A stretch of 64,000 nucleotides of DNA from Locusta migratoria (taxonomy: Eukaryota; Arthropoda; Insecta; Orthoptera; Acrididae): positions 349,125,548 to 349,189,547 of the forward strand of contig CM048746.1 of the NCBI GenBank assembly GCA_026315105.1. Reading direction: 5' to 3'. The notes below the pieces were generated by a model that made no database searches, was not told the origin of the DNA, and was given only the letters and a program-made list of their open reading frames with translations. The position numbers and the translations under genes were made by a program. This document shows positions 12,552-23,179 of this stretch, piece after piece (the first letter of the stretch is position 1; each line of letters opens with the position of its first letter).

Positions 12552-12830
12552 CTATACAAACTGGATGTATAACTCTGGTGTCTGAGCATTGAATTGCAGC
12601 GTGCCTGCACATTCATATGTTTTGCACACGATTTCACATTGTCCGCCATGTTTAAATTTGGCAAACGAGTTACCATCAGTTATTACGTGACAAAGAATTC
12701 CTTGCTTACCTCTTGACTTGGAATTTAATTCAATATTCGATGTTGTAGGCTGATATGGGAACGGAATCGAAACATATTTTCTACTCTTTTTCTTTAAATG
12801 CTTCTTAGCAGCCATGTTTGAATTTGGCAA
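12552..12830 (-). other. 92-residue open frame upstream of gag relic
   Basis: A lysine-rich start (MAAKKHLKKKSRKY after an upstream Met) is followed by a segment with three cysteines (CHVITDGNSFAKF, CEIVCKTYEC counts more) and ends at FV. It stops 15 bp before the gag Met on the same strand. No family recognised. It may be leader sequence of the retroelement or chance openness. Confidence 0.25.
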
Positions 12831-13148
12831 GAAACTAAATATGAATATCTATGGCTGGCACGCTAAGAAAACTGAAGTTCAACATCCAGAGAGTATAGAG
12901 ATCAATGCATATAACAGATAGCGCTTAGTTCAGTGACAACGACTAAGCAATTGGCACAGCTGTTGTCTTTTAGCACCAAAGAGGTTCTTTGTTCAGCGCC
13001 ACTAACAAATGATGCCTACAACGCGTATGTTTGAAACAGTTCTTTATACCGGTAACAGATGGTACCACTGTTTTTCTAGACAATGTAAACTTATTTACGC
13101 GCATGCAAATACTCATATACACTCAGTTTTAGTCTAACAAAATTACTG

Positions 13149-13673
13149 GTAATTTCCAAGAAAGCTTACGCTCGAAGATGTATGGCCGGAATCGATATAC
13201 ATCGAATGTAGATTACGTTCAGTACCGGCACGCGAGTGTGTGGAGAACATATTTCATTAGTGTATTATAATTAATTTGCATATAGGCTACAAGTGATAGA
13301 GTACTTCAAGATGAACACTTAACTGACTAATAAAATAAGTGAAGCAACTTCTTCGTTATCGACATATTTGTAATAATAAAATATAGTTTTACGTTATGAT
13401 ACATCCCTGTACTGAATATCTGTATTTACTCATCTCGCGAGTGAAGTAACTTCCTTGTTATCGTTAGATTTCTAGTAATAAAAATGCATTTGTACGTTAA
13501 GATACATTAGTAAATATCCATATTTATTCATCTCGCGAGAAAAGTAACTATTTTATTATCGATAGATTTCTAGTAATAAAATGTATTTCAACGTTAGATA
13601 CATTAGTAAAACATTCGATATATATCGATTCCGGCCGTACAACATAGAGTGTAAGCTTTCTTGGAAATTACCA
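13149..13673. mobile_element. MITE with ~63-bp TIRs and internal tandem repeats
   Basis: The left TIR at 13149-13211 (gtaatttccaagaaagctta, then ggccggaatcgatatacatc) matches the inverted right TIR at 13611-13673 with few differences. No coding capacity. The interior holds three ~98-bp tandem units. A non-autonomous DNA transposon; its superfamily is not determined. Confidence 0.8.
13332..13625. repeat. Three ~98-bp tandem units inside MITE
   Basis: The marker ctcgcgag occurs at 13434 and 13532 (period 98). The phrase gaagtaac...ttatcg..agatttctagtaataaaa recurs in each unit. The third unit ends at the right TIR. Confidence 0.75.
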
Positions 13674-13679
13674 ATTTAC

Positions 13680-14122
13680 TACTTCACAAATCAAAAGTTT
13701 TTGAAATCAGTGTCTTCTCAATTGATTGTTTTTTAGATGAATAGTGCACCAAACTTATCTGACAGAAGCAGCAGTATACAGTGCTCTGGCGCATCGTCGT
13801 CTCGGCGTTCTCTCGGTGATGAATCCCACTTAAGAGGCCAGATGCAGTCGATCGGGAGTGCGGAAGGATCCTTTAGTGTAGGATAGCCCGTGTTTTGACA
13901 CCAGATGGGGGGTTTCGATACAACCAGGGCTTCTAAATAGTACTAGAGCTACAGCTGTTCGAAGAAGGACGCCATCTTGGTTCACACAGAGTAACAAGTC
14001 ATACAGAGATTACACATAACAGTGTTACAAAGATATCACTCCACAGTATTTATCTTGACCTTGATCTTGACTATTGATCACTGCGCTGCTCATAGTACTT
14101 TACCCTCATTCCTATTTTTTTA
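13680..14122. other. No feature recognised
   Basis: Non-coding and moderately GC-balanced. It may belong to the disrupted retroelement on the left, but no LTR ends could be defined. Confidence 0.35.
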
Positions 14123-14123
14123 A

Positions 14124-14314
14124 GCCGGCCGCGGTGGCCGAGGTGATTGAGACACTCCAGTCACGGTCAGCACGGCCACTACGGTCGGGGGTTCGAATCC
14201 CCCTCGGGCATGGATATTTGTGCCGTCCTTAGTATAAGGTAGTTGATAAGTAGTTTGTATGTTTAGGGACTGATGACCCCGTAGTTAAGTCCCATAAGCT
14301 TAACAAACATTTAA
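14124..14314 (+). mobile_element. SINE-A, full length
   Basis: Head gccggccgcggtggccgag, B box gggttcgaatcc, tail gggactgatgaccccgtagttaagtccc, ending cataagcttaacaaacattt. Flanks are T-rich, so the TSD is ambiguous. Confidence 0.9.
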
Positions 14315-14339
14315 CATTTTTTATTTTCTTATTCATTAT

Positions 14340-14598
14340 CAGACCTACTCCTGTAATACCCCCTACTGATATTTAATTATAATCCTGTACTCCCCTGACC
14401 AGAAATCATGTTCCTCTTTCCACCAAACTTCACTAATCCCCACTATATCTAACTTCGACCTTTCCAGTTCCCTTTTTAAATTTTCTAACTTCCCTACCCG
14501 ATTAAGGGATCTAACATTCCACGCACCGATCCGTAGAATGCCAGTGTTATCTTTCCTGGCACGCAAGCCACCCCACCTCGGCAATCTCAGTGGTTCAT
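14340..14598 (-). mobile_element. RTE-like LINE, endonuclease N-terminal fragment
   Basis: The minus-strand translation contains LRIGAWNVRSLNRVGKLENL and SKLDIVGISEVWW. These are the first two blocks of an APE-type endonuclease (the N in WNVRS and the E in SEVWW are the conserved positions). It then breaks off. Same general type as the RT fragments at 10882 and 14975, but not contiguous with them. Confidence 0.75.
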
Positions 14599-14611
14599 GG
14601 GGGGGGGGGGG

Positions 14612-14900
14612 TATCAACTTCTAAGCTGTGCATGCTAGCGGCTGTTGTTGATAAGAATTCTTTCGTGAAGGAATTTCGGAAGGCTGTGTTAAGCAATTCT
14701 GCTTTATCAGAACTGTCCTCAATAGCATCACCATTACTATCGTGTAGTGAAGGTATTGATTTTGTTTTACCGATAGTATATTTTACATAGACACGAATTT
14801 CTTACGATTCTCTACCAATGCAAGAATGTAAGAACTTATTTACATATTTTGTACGAAGTCTCTGACTTGGTTTCTTTTTTAGATTGTGCTGAAGTTTGCC
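14612..14900 (-). mobile_element. CR1-like LINE, region N-terminal to RT
   Basis: On the minus strand: KFRTSK-like residues, then VKYTIGKTKSIPSLHDSNGD and DKAELLNTAFRNSFTKEF. This is the conserved linker between endonuclease and RT in CR1/jockey-type ORF2 (the N..F...F block). It meets the RTE endonuclease fragment at a G13 run (14599-14611). Confidence 0.65.
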
Positions 14901-14974
14901 TTATAAGCTTGAAAAAATCTGAAGACCGCTATTCATGTAGATGTAGTCGGAATCGACTACATGATCAGTTTCTT

Positions 14975-15935
14975 GTGTTGCTGTTGTTGTGGTATTCAGT
15001 CAAGAGATTGGAATGATTGGTTCGTCTGTAGTTTGGGACAGGGGTACCATAGTGCCGAGGTCATCAGTATACCGATGAGGAGGGGAAGGAATGACAATAG
15101 CTAATGAGGGGAAGGGAAAGCAAATGCAGTCGAGGGAGGAAAGAAGAAAGAAGTAATACACTAACTCGGACCATATGCTCGCCACACACGTACTCACGAA
15201 AGAACCGTGAGCTCTCTGGGAGGAAACTAGTTTGATGCAGCTCTCCGCCCTACTCTATTCTGAGCAAGACTCTTCATATCCTTCTAGTAACAGCAACCCA
15301 TATCCCTTGAATCTGTTTACTGTATTCGCCTCTTGGTCTCCCTCTGCAAATTTCGCTCCACACACTTCCCTACAATGTTAAATTCACGATTCCTTGATGT
15401 CTGAAGAATCTATACTTTCTTTTACTCAAGATATGCCAAAAATTCATTTTATCCCCAATTCTGTTCAGTATCTTCTCGTTAGTTACGCTATCAACTCACC
15501 GAATCTTCAGAGTTATTCTGTGCGCCACATTTCAAAAGCCTCTGTCCTCCGCCTGTATGAATTATTTATCGTCCATTTTTCAATCCCATAGAAGGAAACG
15601 CTCCACACAAAGGACTTCAAAAAAATATTTCCATACGCTTAAATTATTACCCGATGTTAACAAATTTCTCATTTTCAAAAAGCTTTTCTTCTTATTTTCG
15701 TTCTGAATTTTGTATCCTCTGTACTGCGACCATCATATGTTATTTTACTGTCCAAGTAACAACCTTTATTGTTTCGTTACTTAATGTAATTCCTTCAGTT
15801 TCGCCTAATTTTCTTACACTGCATTCCATTACCCTTGTTTTGCTCTTGTTATTGTTCATCTTGACGCTTCTTTTAACACACTGTCCATTGCGTTCACCTG
15901 CTCTTCCAGGTCCTTTGTTGTCTCTTTTGTTATCA
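14975..15935 (-). mobile_element. RTE-like LINE, second copy, degenerate
   Basis: Nucleotide-level match to the 10882-11668 copy from agtttgatgcagctctccgcc onward. This includes phrases for the ILRH, NLSVRK and CYL blocks, with several stops. Its 3' end (ttgttgtggtattcagtc) is separated at 14983-15003 by an inserted ~200 bp segment. Confidence 0.7.
15015..15205 (-). repeat. SINE-D-like tail fragment inserted in RTE copy
   Basis: Reads as the reverse complement of a diverged SINE-D tail (tttggga..accat..cgaggtcatcagt...gaggggaaggaa). It splits the RTE 3' end. Identity is low. Confidence 0.35.
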
Positions 15936-16249
15936 AGTAAGAAATGACCTGAAGGTTGGCAGTCAGCCCTAAGTAAGTAATATGGAAATACGAGAATAAG
16001 ATGAGCAGAATAAAATAGCACTTGTTGGGAAAAATCATTCAGTTTTGAGTGATTCAGTCTTGTGAAACTGCTCCGTGCGCGAATAACAAGTAAACTACAA
16101 TGTAAGGTGTCCCACATAATCGTTTGAACCCAAATATATTTTGGAACAACAGCAAATTGTAAAACGAAATTCACGGGCATGAACGTACGGCAGGGCCTCG
16201 TGATAGTAAGAACTATGAGAGAGTGTAAAACGTGAAAAATTATTATTTT

Positions 16250-16635
16250 CAACAAAAACTTATTTTTAATGGATAAACCCATATTATTTCTTATTCAACC
16301 AAACCATGAAAAAGCACATAAAATAATAGCGTTGCCTGCATCGCGATACGTCAATAACATCTGGAGAAAATGCGAAGCGATGTTGACGTTTGAAATAAAT
16401 TAAGCACGCAGTTACGGTCCCAATATTGAACCGTGAGTCTCGCATGGGTCTTGAGGCGCTATAGCTACGCCTTTCATTTATTTCAAACGTCAACTTCGCT
16501 TCGTATTTCCTCCGTATGTTAGTAACGTATTGCGATGCAACGAATCCCATTGTTTTGCGATTTCTCATGCTATTGATTGAATGAGAAAAAATATGGGTTC
16601 ATCTATTAAAAAAGTAAGTTTGTTCTGATAATAGT
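16250..16635. mobile_element. Foldback element, ~150-bp inverted arms
   Basis: 16250-16400 is the inverted counterpart of 16478-16635. Shared phrases include aacccatatt, gcatcgcgatacgt/gcatcgcaatacgt, gaagcga.gttgacgtttgaaataaat. The loop is ~75 bp. No coding potential. A MITE-like foldback. Confidence 0.75.
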
Positions 16636-16639
16636 ATTG

Positions 16640-18390
16640 CTTTATATTTTAGGATGTCTTATAGTATTTACTTTTATAACCCCAGTTTTTCAGTGTCGTT
16701 GTTCCACAGATATTTCTAGTGAAATGCTGAAGTGGAACGCTCTTATACCAGGCCAATCCAAAGACTTTGTCACGATAGTGTTTCAACGATAGTAATAGCT
16801 ACATCATTGACGTCACTGTATTGTAGGAGTACCAAGAGACAGAATGATTAATGCTAGTGGCCCTATATGTAGCTTCATGAGCAAATGTTTGGAGGAAAGG
16901 ATGACTTGGAATATCTACATTTTCTATGTACGTAATGTTAGCTCTTTCAAAATCGTTAACCTAAGAAATTTCTTTGAAATTTTGACACAATGTTTCATTC
17001 GAATACTAATATGTTTTTATGGAGCCACTGGACCTCCCTATATAAAAAAAAAAAAAAAAAAATAAAAAAAAAAAAAAAATAAAAAAAACAACATGGGGAA
17101 GTTATACAAATGTAGATGTTCATTTGTTCAAAATCGTTAATCTCTGGAAATGCATAAGAGAATTCTTTGAAATCTTTACACACCCTATAGTGTGACCCAG
17201 GAGGATTTTTATGTACCCATTTCTTTAACGGGCAATGTTTAGCCTACATATGTATAAATTTTGACATGTTTATTACAGTGTTTCCCGTTATAAAATTTAT
17301 ATAAATTCGTGTTGTATATGAATTAACAAGTACTTTATTTTAAAACGGATGAGTATTCCGATGAAACTTTGTGTCTAAATTGCAAAGCATTTTTTCAAGA
17401 ACTTTCGTAGAGATAATATTTTTAACATAACGCTAAACAATTCTCTACTTTAGAGGGAGGGGAATGAGATGTGCAAAGAGAGGGGAAGAAGAATTTGGGC
17501 AGAGAGCGGCGGACAGAAGAAAAGGTGCAGAGAATGTGAGATGTATATCCAGGTTCCATTCACAAAGGACGGAGAAATTACACGTATGATATATTCTTAA
17601 AATGCACCAGTTGCATGTAGTAATTTATTTGCGACGACCAGTTTCGGGCGTTTGAGTCTGGTCTCTACAGGAAAGCCAGTACATATTAGTACTTCAGTAA
17701 AGTATGCAAAACACACAAAGTAGATTACAGAAGTTTGAAACTGTAGTGCAAAAGTATTCGACATGAATGTGAAAGTTTATAATGCTAACACAGTACAGTG
17801 ATGTAGTTTTGAAACAAATAGATTGTAATAAAATATATGTTCATATAAAGGAATAAAATTTACTTACATTTTAGTATTGTAGCTTAAGAGAAGCACATTC
17901 AACATGCTAGCACGAGATTGAACGCTAAGTGCAGAGATTATGCAGGGAATAATAATAATTAACTGCTAACAAAGTATCTCTGGATGAGCATCATAGTGAA
18001 AGGGTAAAAATAAATAAGGAAAATAAAGCCGTGGGATAAAATACAGAAATAATTGATGTAGTTGCCAATAAAAGCGTAAGAAGAGGAGCAACTGACTAAT
18101 AAATCAGTCGCTTAACAGATTAATATTCACTAGTATAAGAAGTACAATGATAAGTGGGGCATAAGCGGAATATTTCGTAACTAGCCGCTGACACCCCGCC
18201 AGTAGAAGATAAAAAAGTTCAACAGTCATTTTGCTACAAGAGGACAATTTTACAGAGCAGATCAGGAGCTCTAAGACACAATTAGATGAAGTGGTGACTG
18301 GAGTCTTGAAAATAACCAAGTCACCATCACAATGGCAGTGACTATTGTATAGTGCAGTTTAACAAATCGAAGGCATAATTTAAGCATTCA
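16640..18390. other. No gene recognised
   Basis: AT-rich DNA. An interrupted poly-A occupies 17042-17087. A CRE octamer (tgacgtca) lies near 16808. A weak direct repeat (caaaatcgttaa) flanks the poly-A. An accagtttcgggcgtttgag phrase occurs at 17638 without a recognisable element around it. Confidence 0.45.
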
Positions 18391-18404
18391 TTAATATGGA
18401 GGGA

Positions 18405-18449
18405 GGGGGGTAGGACAGGGGGGTAGGACAGGGGGGTAGGACAGGGGGG
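18405..18449 (+). repeat. G-quadruplex-type minisatellite
   Basis: Four perfect G6 runs separated by three identical 7-nt loops (taggaca): 18405-18410, 18418-18423, 18431-18436, 18444-18449. Confidence 0.9.
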
Positions 18450-18689
18450 AATAGTTACCAGAAACTACAATTGGAATATGTATCCAAATGCCCATGAGGT
18501 GGGAGGGGGTGAGGTTGGTATAAAGTAGTTGTTGAATGTATGGGGTGGGGGGTGGGGGTAGGGATAGAAATAAGGAACCTCCACAAAGAGGAAGCAAGCA
18601 AGGAAAGTTTGAGTAACTATGCATAGACATTAAAATGTATGGCCAGGGCTGGGACTGAGATGAAGGGTGGGATGGGGGTAAAGGGGGTG

Positions 18690-19582
18690 TGGTATACTAC
18701 ATTACTTTATTGTGTCGGGCCATCTTGCACTCAATTTTCAACATGATTCTAGGTATTCTTCCCTCTCCTATCCTCTTCACATTCATCCATGCCTCGTTAA
18801 ACTTCTCCATTAGAATTTCCTCCCTAAAATCTACATTTTTCACTCTGTCACTCCGCGTCTTCCGCAACATACTTCTCTGGAACTATATTCCACTGGCTTG
18901 CAACCTACTCTCATCTCTTGTAGTCATAGTCCAAGTCTGTGAGCCGTATGTTTGTATTGATGTGTATATCTCGTATAGCACAAACTTGCACCTCATTGAA
19001 ACCTCCCAGCTCCACACTAAACCTCTCACATACATAATATGCACTGCTTTGTTGTGTTCTTTTACTAATTTCTGCATCCATACGAACGTTTATCATTAAT
19101 ACACTTGTCACATATTTAATATGGATTTTTCCTTTGCCCTCTTTGTCCCCTCGGTTACCACTATGGTCTTGCTTCTCTCGGCACTGAATTACATTCCATT
19201 ATTCTCGGTCTTATCAGTTACGATGCTTGTTCCCCATGGCACAATATCGTCTGCAAATAATAACAGCATCGTCTCCCTTCGTCTATGGGCTTCGTCTATT
19301 TACTCCATTATAAATGGTGATGGTAATATCAGACTTGTTTGTCTCAACCGCACAATAATCTCAAACAAGTCAATTCTTCCAACTTGTGTTTGGATACAAC
19401 TCTGGTTTTTATATTACGTTGCTTGGAGGATTTCAAGTGTTTGCTTTCCCTTTCTCTCCAAGGCTTCCAATACCTATCACTCTGATATGCCTTCACTAGG
19501 CCAAGAAATGTCACCACCGTATCTTTCCCACACTCCCAATGCTTTTCCATCAACTGTCTCATACTAAGTATTGGGTCCACAG
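18690..19582 (-). mobile_element. RTE-like LINE RT fragment, second family
   Basis: Minus strand: DPILSMRQLMEKHWECGKDT and VVTFLGLVKAYQSD (RT motif A, FLDLVKAYDS-like with the first Asp changed to Gly). A CRRYCAMG stretch stands where FADDI..WG would be, then YGSQTWTMTTRDESRLQAS and a decayed C-terminus. Stops and frameshifts are present. Confidence 0.7.
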
Positions 19583-20804
19583 TTTATTTTATTTATTCGT
19601 GTCAAAAGCGTTGCATACATAAGGTCAAAGAAAAGAGTACAACTATGATACAAACAAAAGATATCATGTATAAACAAATTACAAAAACACTAAATACAAT
19701 CAGACCAAAAATTAGCAAGCTCTACGGCATTCTCCTTAGCCTGCAATAGGTCCTCCAGAGTGGAGGTTACTGGGCACTGAGGACAGCTATACAGGTTCTT
19801 GGTGGTTTGTTCGGATCCACATTCGCAGAGTATTCATTCATCTCCGAGGTAGTTCCATCTGGCCATATTGTCCTTTGTTCTACCCACCCCACTTCTTAGT
19901 CTGTTCAGGGACTTTCACGTTTTCCACGGCAGATTTTCGCCAGGGGGCAGGGCCTCCAGATGTGGAATCCATGTTGCGATATCAGCATTTCTGGTTGTCC
20001 ACAGGTTTTGCCGTGCCGTTGAATGTGATGTGCTACAGTTGATAGTACTTTTCATAAAACTCTTCCTGGATTTCAGCCTGCTTGGAGGAGTTTGGTGTCC
20101 ATGTAGCGGGTGAGCAGCTTTTTGTTCTACTTTGCTTCTTTCTATATTTGCGGCAACTTCCAGTCTTATATCTGGTGGGGCTATCCCCACAAGGTTGTAT
20201 AGTTTGTGAGTAGGCGTTGCCCTCAGGCATCAAATTGTAAATCTATCGGACCAAACTGCATGGTCATAAGTCCGTAGCTTACAAACTACTTAAACCTAAG
20301 GACAACACACACACCCATTCCCCAGGGAGGACTCGAACCTCTGAAGGCGAGCAACCGCGCGCTCCGCAGTGAGGTACCTTAGACTGCTCGGCTACTCCAC
20401 CGCGGTCTCAGGCATCCTTTTACAAGTCCCGTTTAGGGCAACATCCACATACCTGGCATGGGCAGATGTATTCAGCTTATTCGGCAGCAGAGTAGCATAG
20501 TGCAATTGCCGTTGTTCTGAGTACTGTCGGTTGGGCACCCCATCCGCAGTTTGTGAGTTTTCTGATGATGTTATTGCGTGGGGATACTTTTTTGTTTTAT
20601 GTTTAGGCAGTGATTCCTGAATGTCAACGCACGATCCAATGTGACCCCCAGGTATTTTGGGTTATGGCAGTGCTCCAGTTCTGTGGCATTCCACATGACT
20701 TTTAATTTTTTGTTGGCGTCTTTGTTTCCACTGTTGATCTACCACGTGTAAATAAATTTGTAATCTGCAAACTTAGCTGTTCTACAGTCACAATAGTAAG
20801 TATC
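19583..20804 (-). mobile_element. Jockey/CR1-like LINE RT C-terminus, split by SINE
   Basis: Minus strand from about 20800: NPKYLGVTLDRALTFRNH (thumb block), then after the SINE IAPPDIRLEVAANIERSK, HPLHGH, and a zinc-knuckle-like CECGSEQTTKNLYSCPQCP tail ending in TLEDLLQA. Several stops. The 3'-terminal A-rich end is at about 19583 on this strand. Confidence 0.7.
20232..20406 (-). mobile_element. SINE-B nested in LINE, 10-bp TSD
   Basis: Minus-strand SINE-B: head ccgcggtggagtagccgag on the right, tail with ggtccgatagattt on the left. Perfect TSD ctcaggcatc at 20222-20231 and 20407-20416, splitting the LINE ORF. Confidence 0.9.
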
Positions 20805-20815
20805 CTCCCTTTTAG

Positions 20816-21015
20816 TTCAAATGTTCACATTTTGTAAAGCTTATGGGACTTAACTATGGGGTCATCAGTCCCTAAACTTAAAAAACTACTTATGAACTAC
20901 TTACGAACTAGGACGGCACAAATATCCATGCCCGAGGGGGAATTCGAACCCCCGACAATAGTAGCCGTGCAGACCGTGACTGTCGCGCCTCGGTCCCCTC
21001 GGCCACCGCGGCCGG
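20816..21015 (-). mobile_element. SINE-A, 11-bp TSD
   Basis: Full-length minus-strand copy with gccggccgcggtggccgag at its right end. Perfect TSD ctcccttttag at 20805-20815 and 21016-21026. It ends ~290 bp upstream of the trypsin TATA box. Confidence 0.9.
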
Positions 21016-21311
21016 CTCCCTTTTAGCATTTCTCACTACATCTCATTCCATAAATGACTTCTGTGATCTGTAGCACAGAGGGCAGTTAATCTAGCAAAAT
21101 TAAAAAGAATACATGAGTTGTCAAAGAGTACCGCTCAGGTTTACGTAAGAGGACAACGATACTACCGGAGAAAGTCTTGCGTTACAGCGAACCAGATTCG
21201 AAGAGGTAAATATTGTTATCTCCTGTACAGGAGGACCGCCGTGAGGTTACTGGGTCAACTACGAGTGTTTCAACGCTCTCGGGTTAGGACCGCAGGGCGA
21301 GATGCGGGAAC

Positions 21312-21318
21312 ATAAAAG
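21312..21318 (+). promoter_or_regulatory. TATA box of trypsin gene
   Basis: ataaaag lies 39 bp upstream of the start codon. A start site ~30 bp downstream would leave a 5' leader of only about 10 nt, as in some insect gut protease genes. The setting turns GC-rich immediately downstream. Confidence 0.65.
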
Positions 21319-21350
21319 GTACGGCGGGCAGGCGGCAGCAGAACAGAGCG

Positions 21351-21734
21351 ATGCGCGTAGCCTACTGGTTAGCGGTGGCGGTCGTGGCCAGCTCAGTGGC
21401 CGGCTGCGCCGAGGCAGGGAGCCGCATTGTCGGGGGTTACGAGGCCACCATAGAGAGCTTCCCGTGGCAGGCGTCGCTGCAGCACGGCGGCCGCCACCAC
21501 TGTGGCGCCACCGTAGTGGCGCGCCACTGGGTGGTGACGGCGGCGCACTGCGTGGCGTCGTCCAGCGTGGCGGCGATGAGTGTGAGGGTTGGCACCACTG
21601 ACAGGGGCAGCGGTGGCCAGCAGCGGCTCGCGGCGGCCGCGCAGCCCCACCCCAACTTCTCCTGGAGGTCCTTCGACTACGACGTCGGCGTCGTCCTGGT
21701 GTCGGAACCGTTCGTCTGTGGTCCCACAGTACAG
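21351..21734 (+). CDS. Trypsin-like serine protease, exon 1
   Basis: Encodes residues 1-128 of a secreted S1A protease that cleaves proteins after Arg or Lys, probably in the gut lumen. Residues 1 to about 18-22 form a signal peptide (hydrophobic core WLAVAVVASSVAG). A very short propeptide ends at Arg25, and the mature enzyme begins Ile26-Val-Gly-Gly. His66 in TAAHC and Asp111 in DYDVGVV are the first two catalytic residues. Cys51 and Cys67 form the His-loop disulfide. Cys19 (propeptide or signal) and Cys123 have no standard partner. The first ATG after the TATA box gives the signal peptide, so this start is firm. The exon ends phase 0 at CAG, followed by GCAAGT, a GC-type donor; reading on reaches a stop after two codons. 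The exon is strongly GC-rich compared with its surroundings. Confidence 0.93.
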
Positions 21735-22293
21735 GCAAGTTGAGAGGCTAAAACACTGCTCGACTGCGTGTTCAGTCTGTGCTGCTTACGTTACGAGTTA
21801 GTGATATGCAGGGTGAGTCACGAGGTTTTTCCCCGGTTTCCGGGGGTATTCCTTAGGTTATTTGGAACACAAAATGTAAATTAAGTAATTGATGAGATCT
21901 ATATTAAGGAGATACAGTAATTGGAAATCTTAGGGAAAAAATTTTTGTAACGTTTAATTATGAAAAACGCAAATAATAATTAATTTAAACAATTTTATAG
22001 TACTCTCTTGATTCGAAGTGGATTTAAAGCGAGTGTACGAAGTGTCCCCCATGCATTTAAAGGCAAAGATTCGCATGGGAGTGAACGACGCGAGTATCGT
22101 AAAGTATTGAAAGTATTGATTCCAAAGACGCTGCTTTTTAATAAATTATTTAACCCAATAGGCCAGTTTCGGCGTGAATGCCATCGTCATGTGTACTGTA
22201 AAATACATGGGCGGGTATACTATTTAAATTAACAGGATAATTGTAACTCAGAAATATGTATCCTTGTAAGATCGCTGTTTATAAGTTTTGCAT

Positions 22294-22326
22294 CTTATTT
22301 ACATGTGTAATGAAACTTTTATTGTT

Positions 22327-22375
<49 letters not shown>

Positions 22376-22423
22376 TACAACTGCTTCTTATTTACATGTG
22401 TAATGAAACTTTTATTGTTGTAG
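22294..22423. repeat. 37-bp direct repeat flanking (AG)n, with inverted arms
   Basis: 22294-22330 and 22387-22423 are the same 37-bp sequence (cttatttacatgtgtaatga...gttgtag). Between them is (AG)n at 22329-22373 and the inverse sequence aactacaac, so gagagaactacaac and gttgtagttctctc form inverted arms. Confidence 0.85.
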
Positions 22424-22433
22424 TTCTCTCTCT

Positions 22434-22435
<2 letters not shown>

Positions 22436-22509
<74 letters not shown>
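22436..22509. repeat. Compound (TA)n(TG)n microsatellite
   Basis: (TA) to about 22482, then (TG) to 22509. It abuts the left end of the mariner-like element exactly where a TA target would lie. Confidence 0.9.
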
Positions 22510-23179
22510 GTCAGAAAATGTCTGAAGTGCTTGTCAGGACGTTGTAGGGTAGGTTAAAAGTTGATACGCCGCACCGTTTCCGAGTTATTTAGCATAGAAG
22601 TTAGCCAATCACGTCGTTTGGCGCGCAGATTCGAACAGCCGCAAGAGGCAGCGTTGCCAAACGTATTCTCCATGTGGCTGTCTCACAAGAAGAAGACGCC
22701 TACTCGTCATCGCCTAATTCGAATTATGGTATATGCAGTTCATGGCCAGAAATGGACGTGATATCACTGGGAGCTCCAGATGGCCAAGCGTTTAGGAAAA
22801 AATAACATTTCTTGCGCGGGTCTGGAACACCGTATGACACTTGAGTGAAGGCTGTCAGCAAGCTGCGGTTGGTATTGTGGGAAGAAGTCAGATCGGTGAT
22901 GAATGTGGGTTCCAAACCTATTACGGGAAATTATTTTTATATTTTATATTTTAATTTATTCATTAATTGCACTGCAAATAAATGAAAATTATGCACAATA
23001 CATCGTATTTATTAATATTTCATAAAAAAAGACGTGAAAAGGAAAGGCAATGGAATATTTGATATTGTAAATCCATTTCCAAGACGAGGACTCTGGAAAT
23101 AACTTTCCGAAAAAGCATTGTAATTGAAGCGTACAGGACTTCATATTTCGTTAATTTAATTTCCAGTAGACCTCGACAG

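Noticed and set aside
14940..14962. Small palindrome atgtagtcg-gaat-cgactacat as a regulatory operator
   Set aside because: Nine-bp arms at a LINE fragment edge; most likely the gtagat-type end meeting its inverse by chance.
17638..17680. accagtttcgggcgtttgag phrase, with similar wording at 22161 and 45958, as ends of one element family
   Set aside because: The phrases are too short and their surroundings do not align with each other.
21259..21738. 159-codon open frame antisense to trypsin exon 1, and others antisense to exon 2
   Set aside because: GC-rich exons leave antisense and shifted frames open by composition. The sense frame has all protease motifs; the antisense translations are Arg/Pro/Ser-rich without a domain.
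22288..22557. 89-codon open frame through the microsatellites
   Set aside because: Encoded almost entirely by (AG)n, (TA)n and (TG)n.
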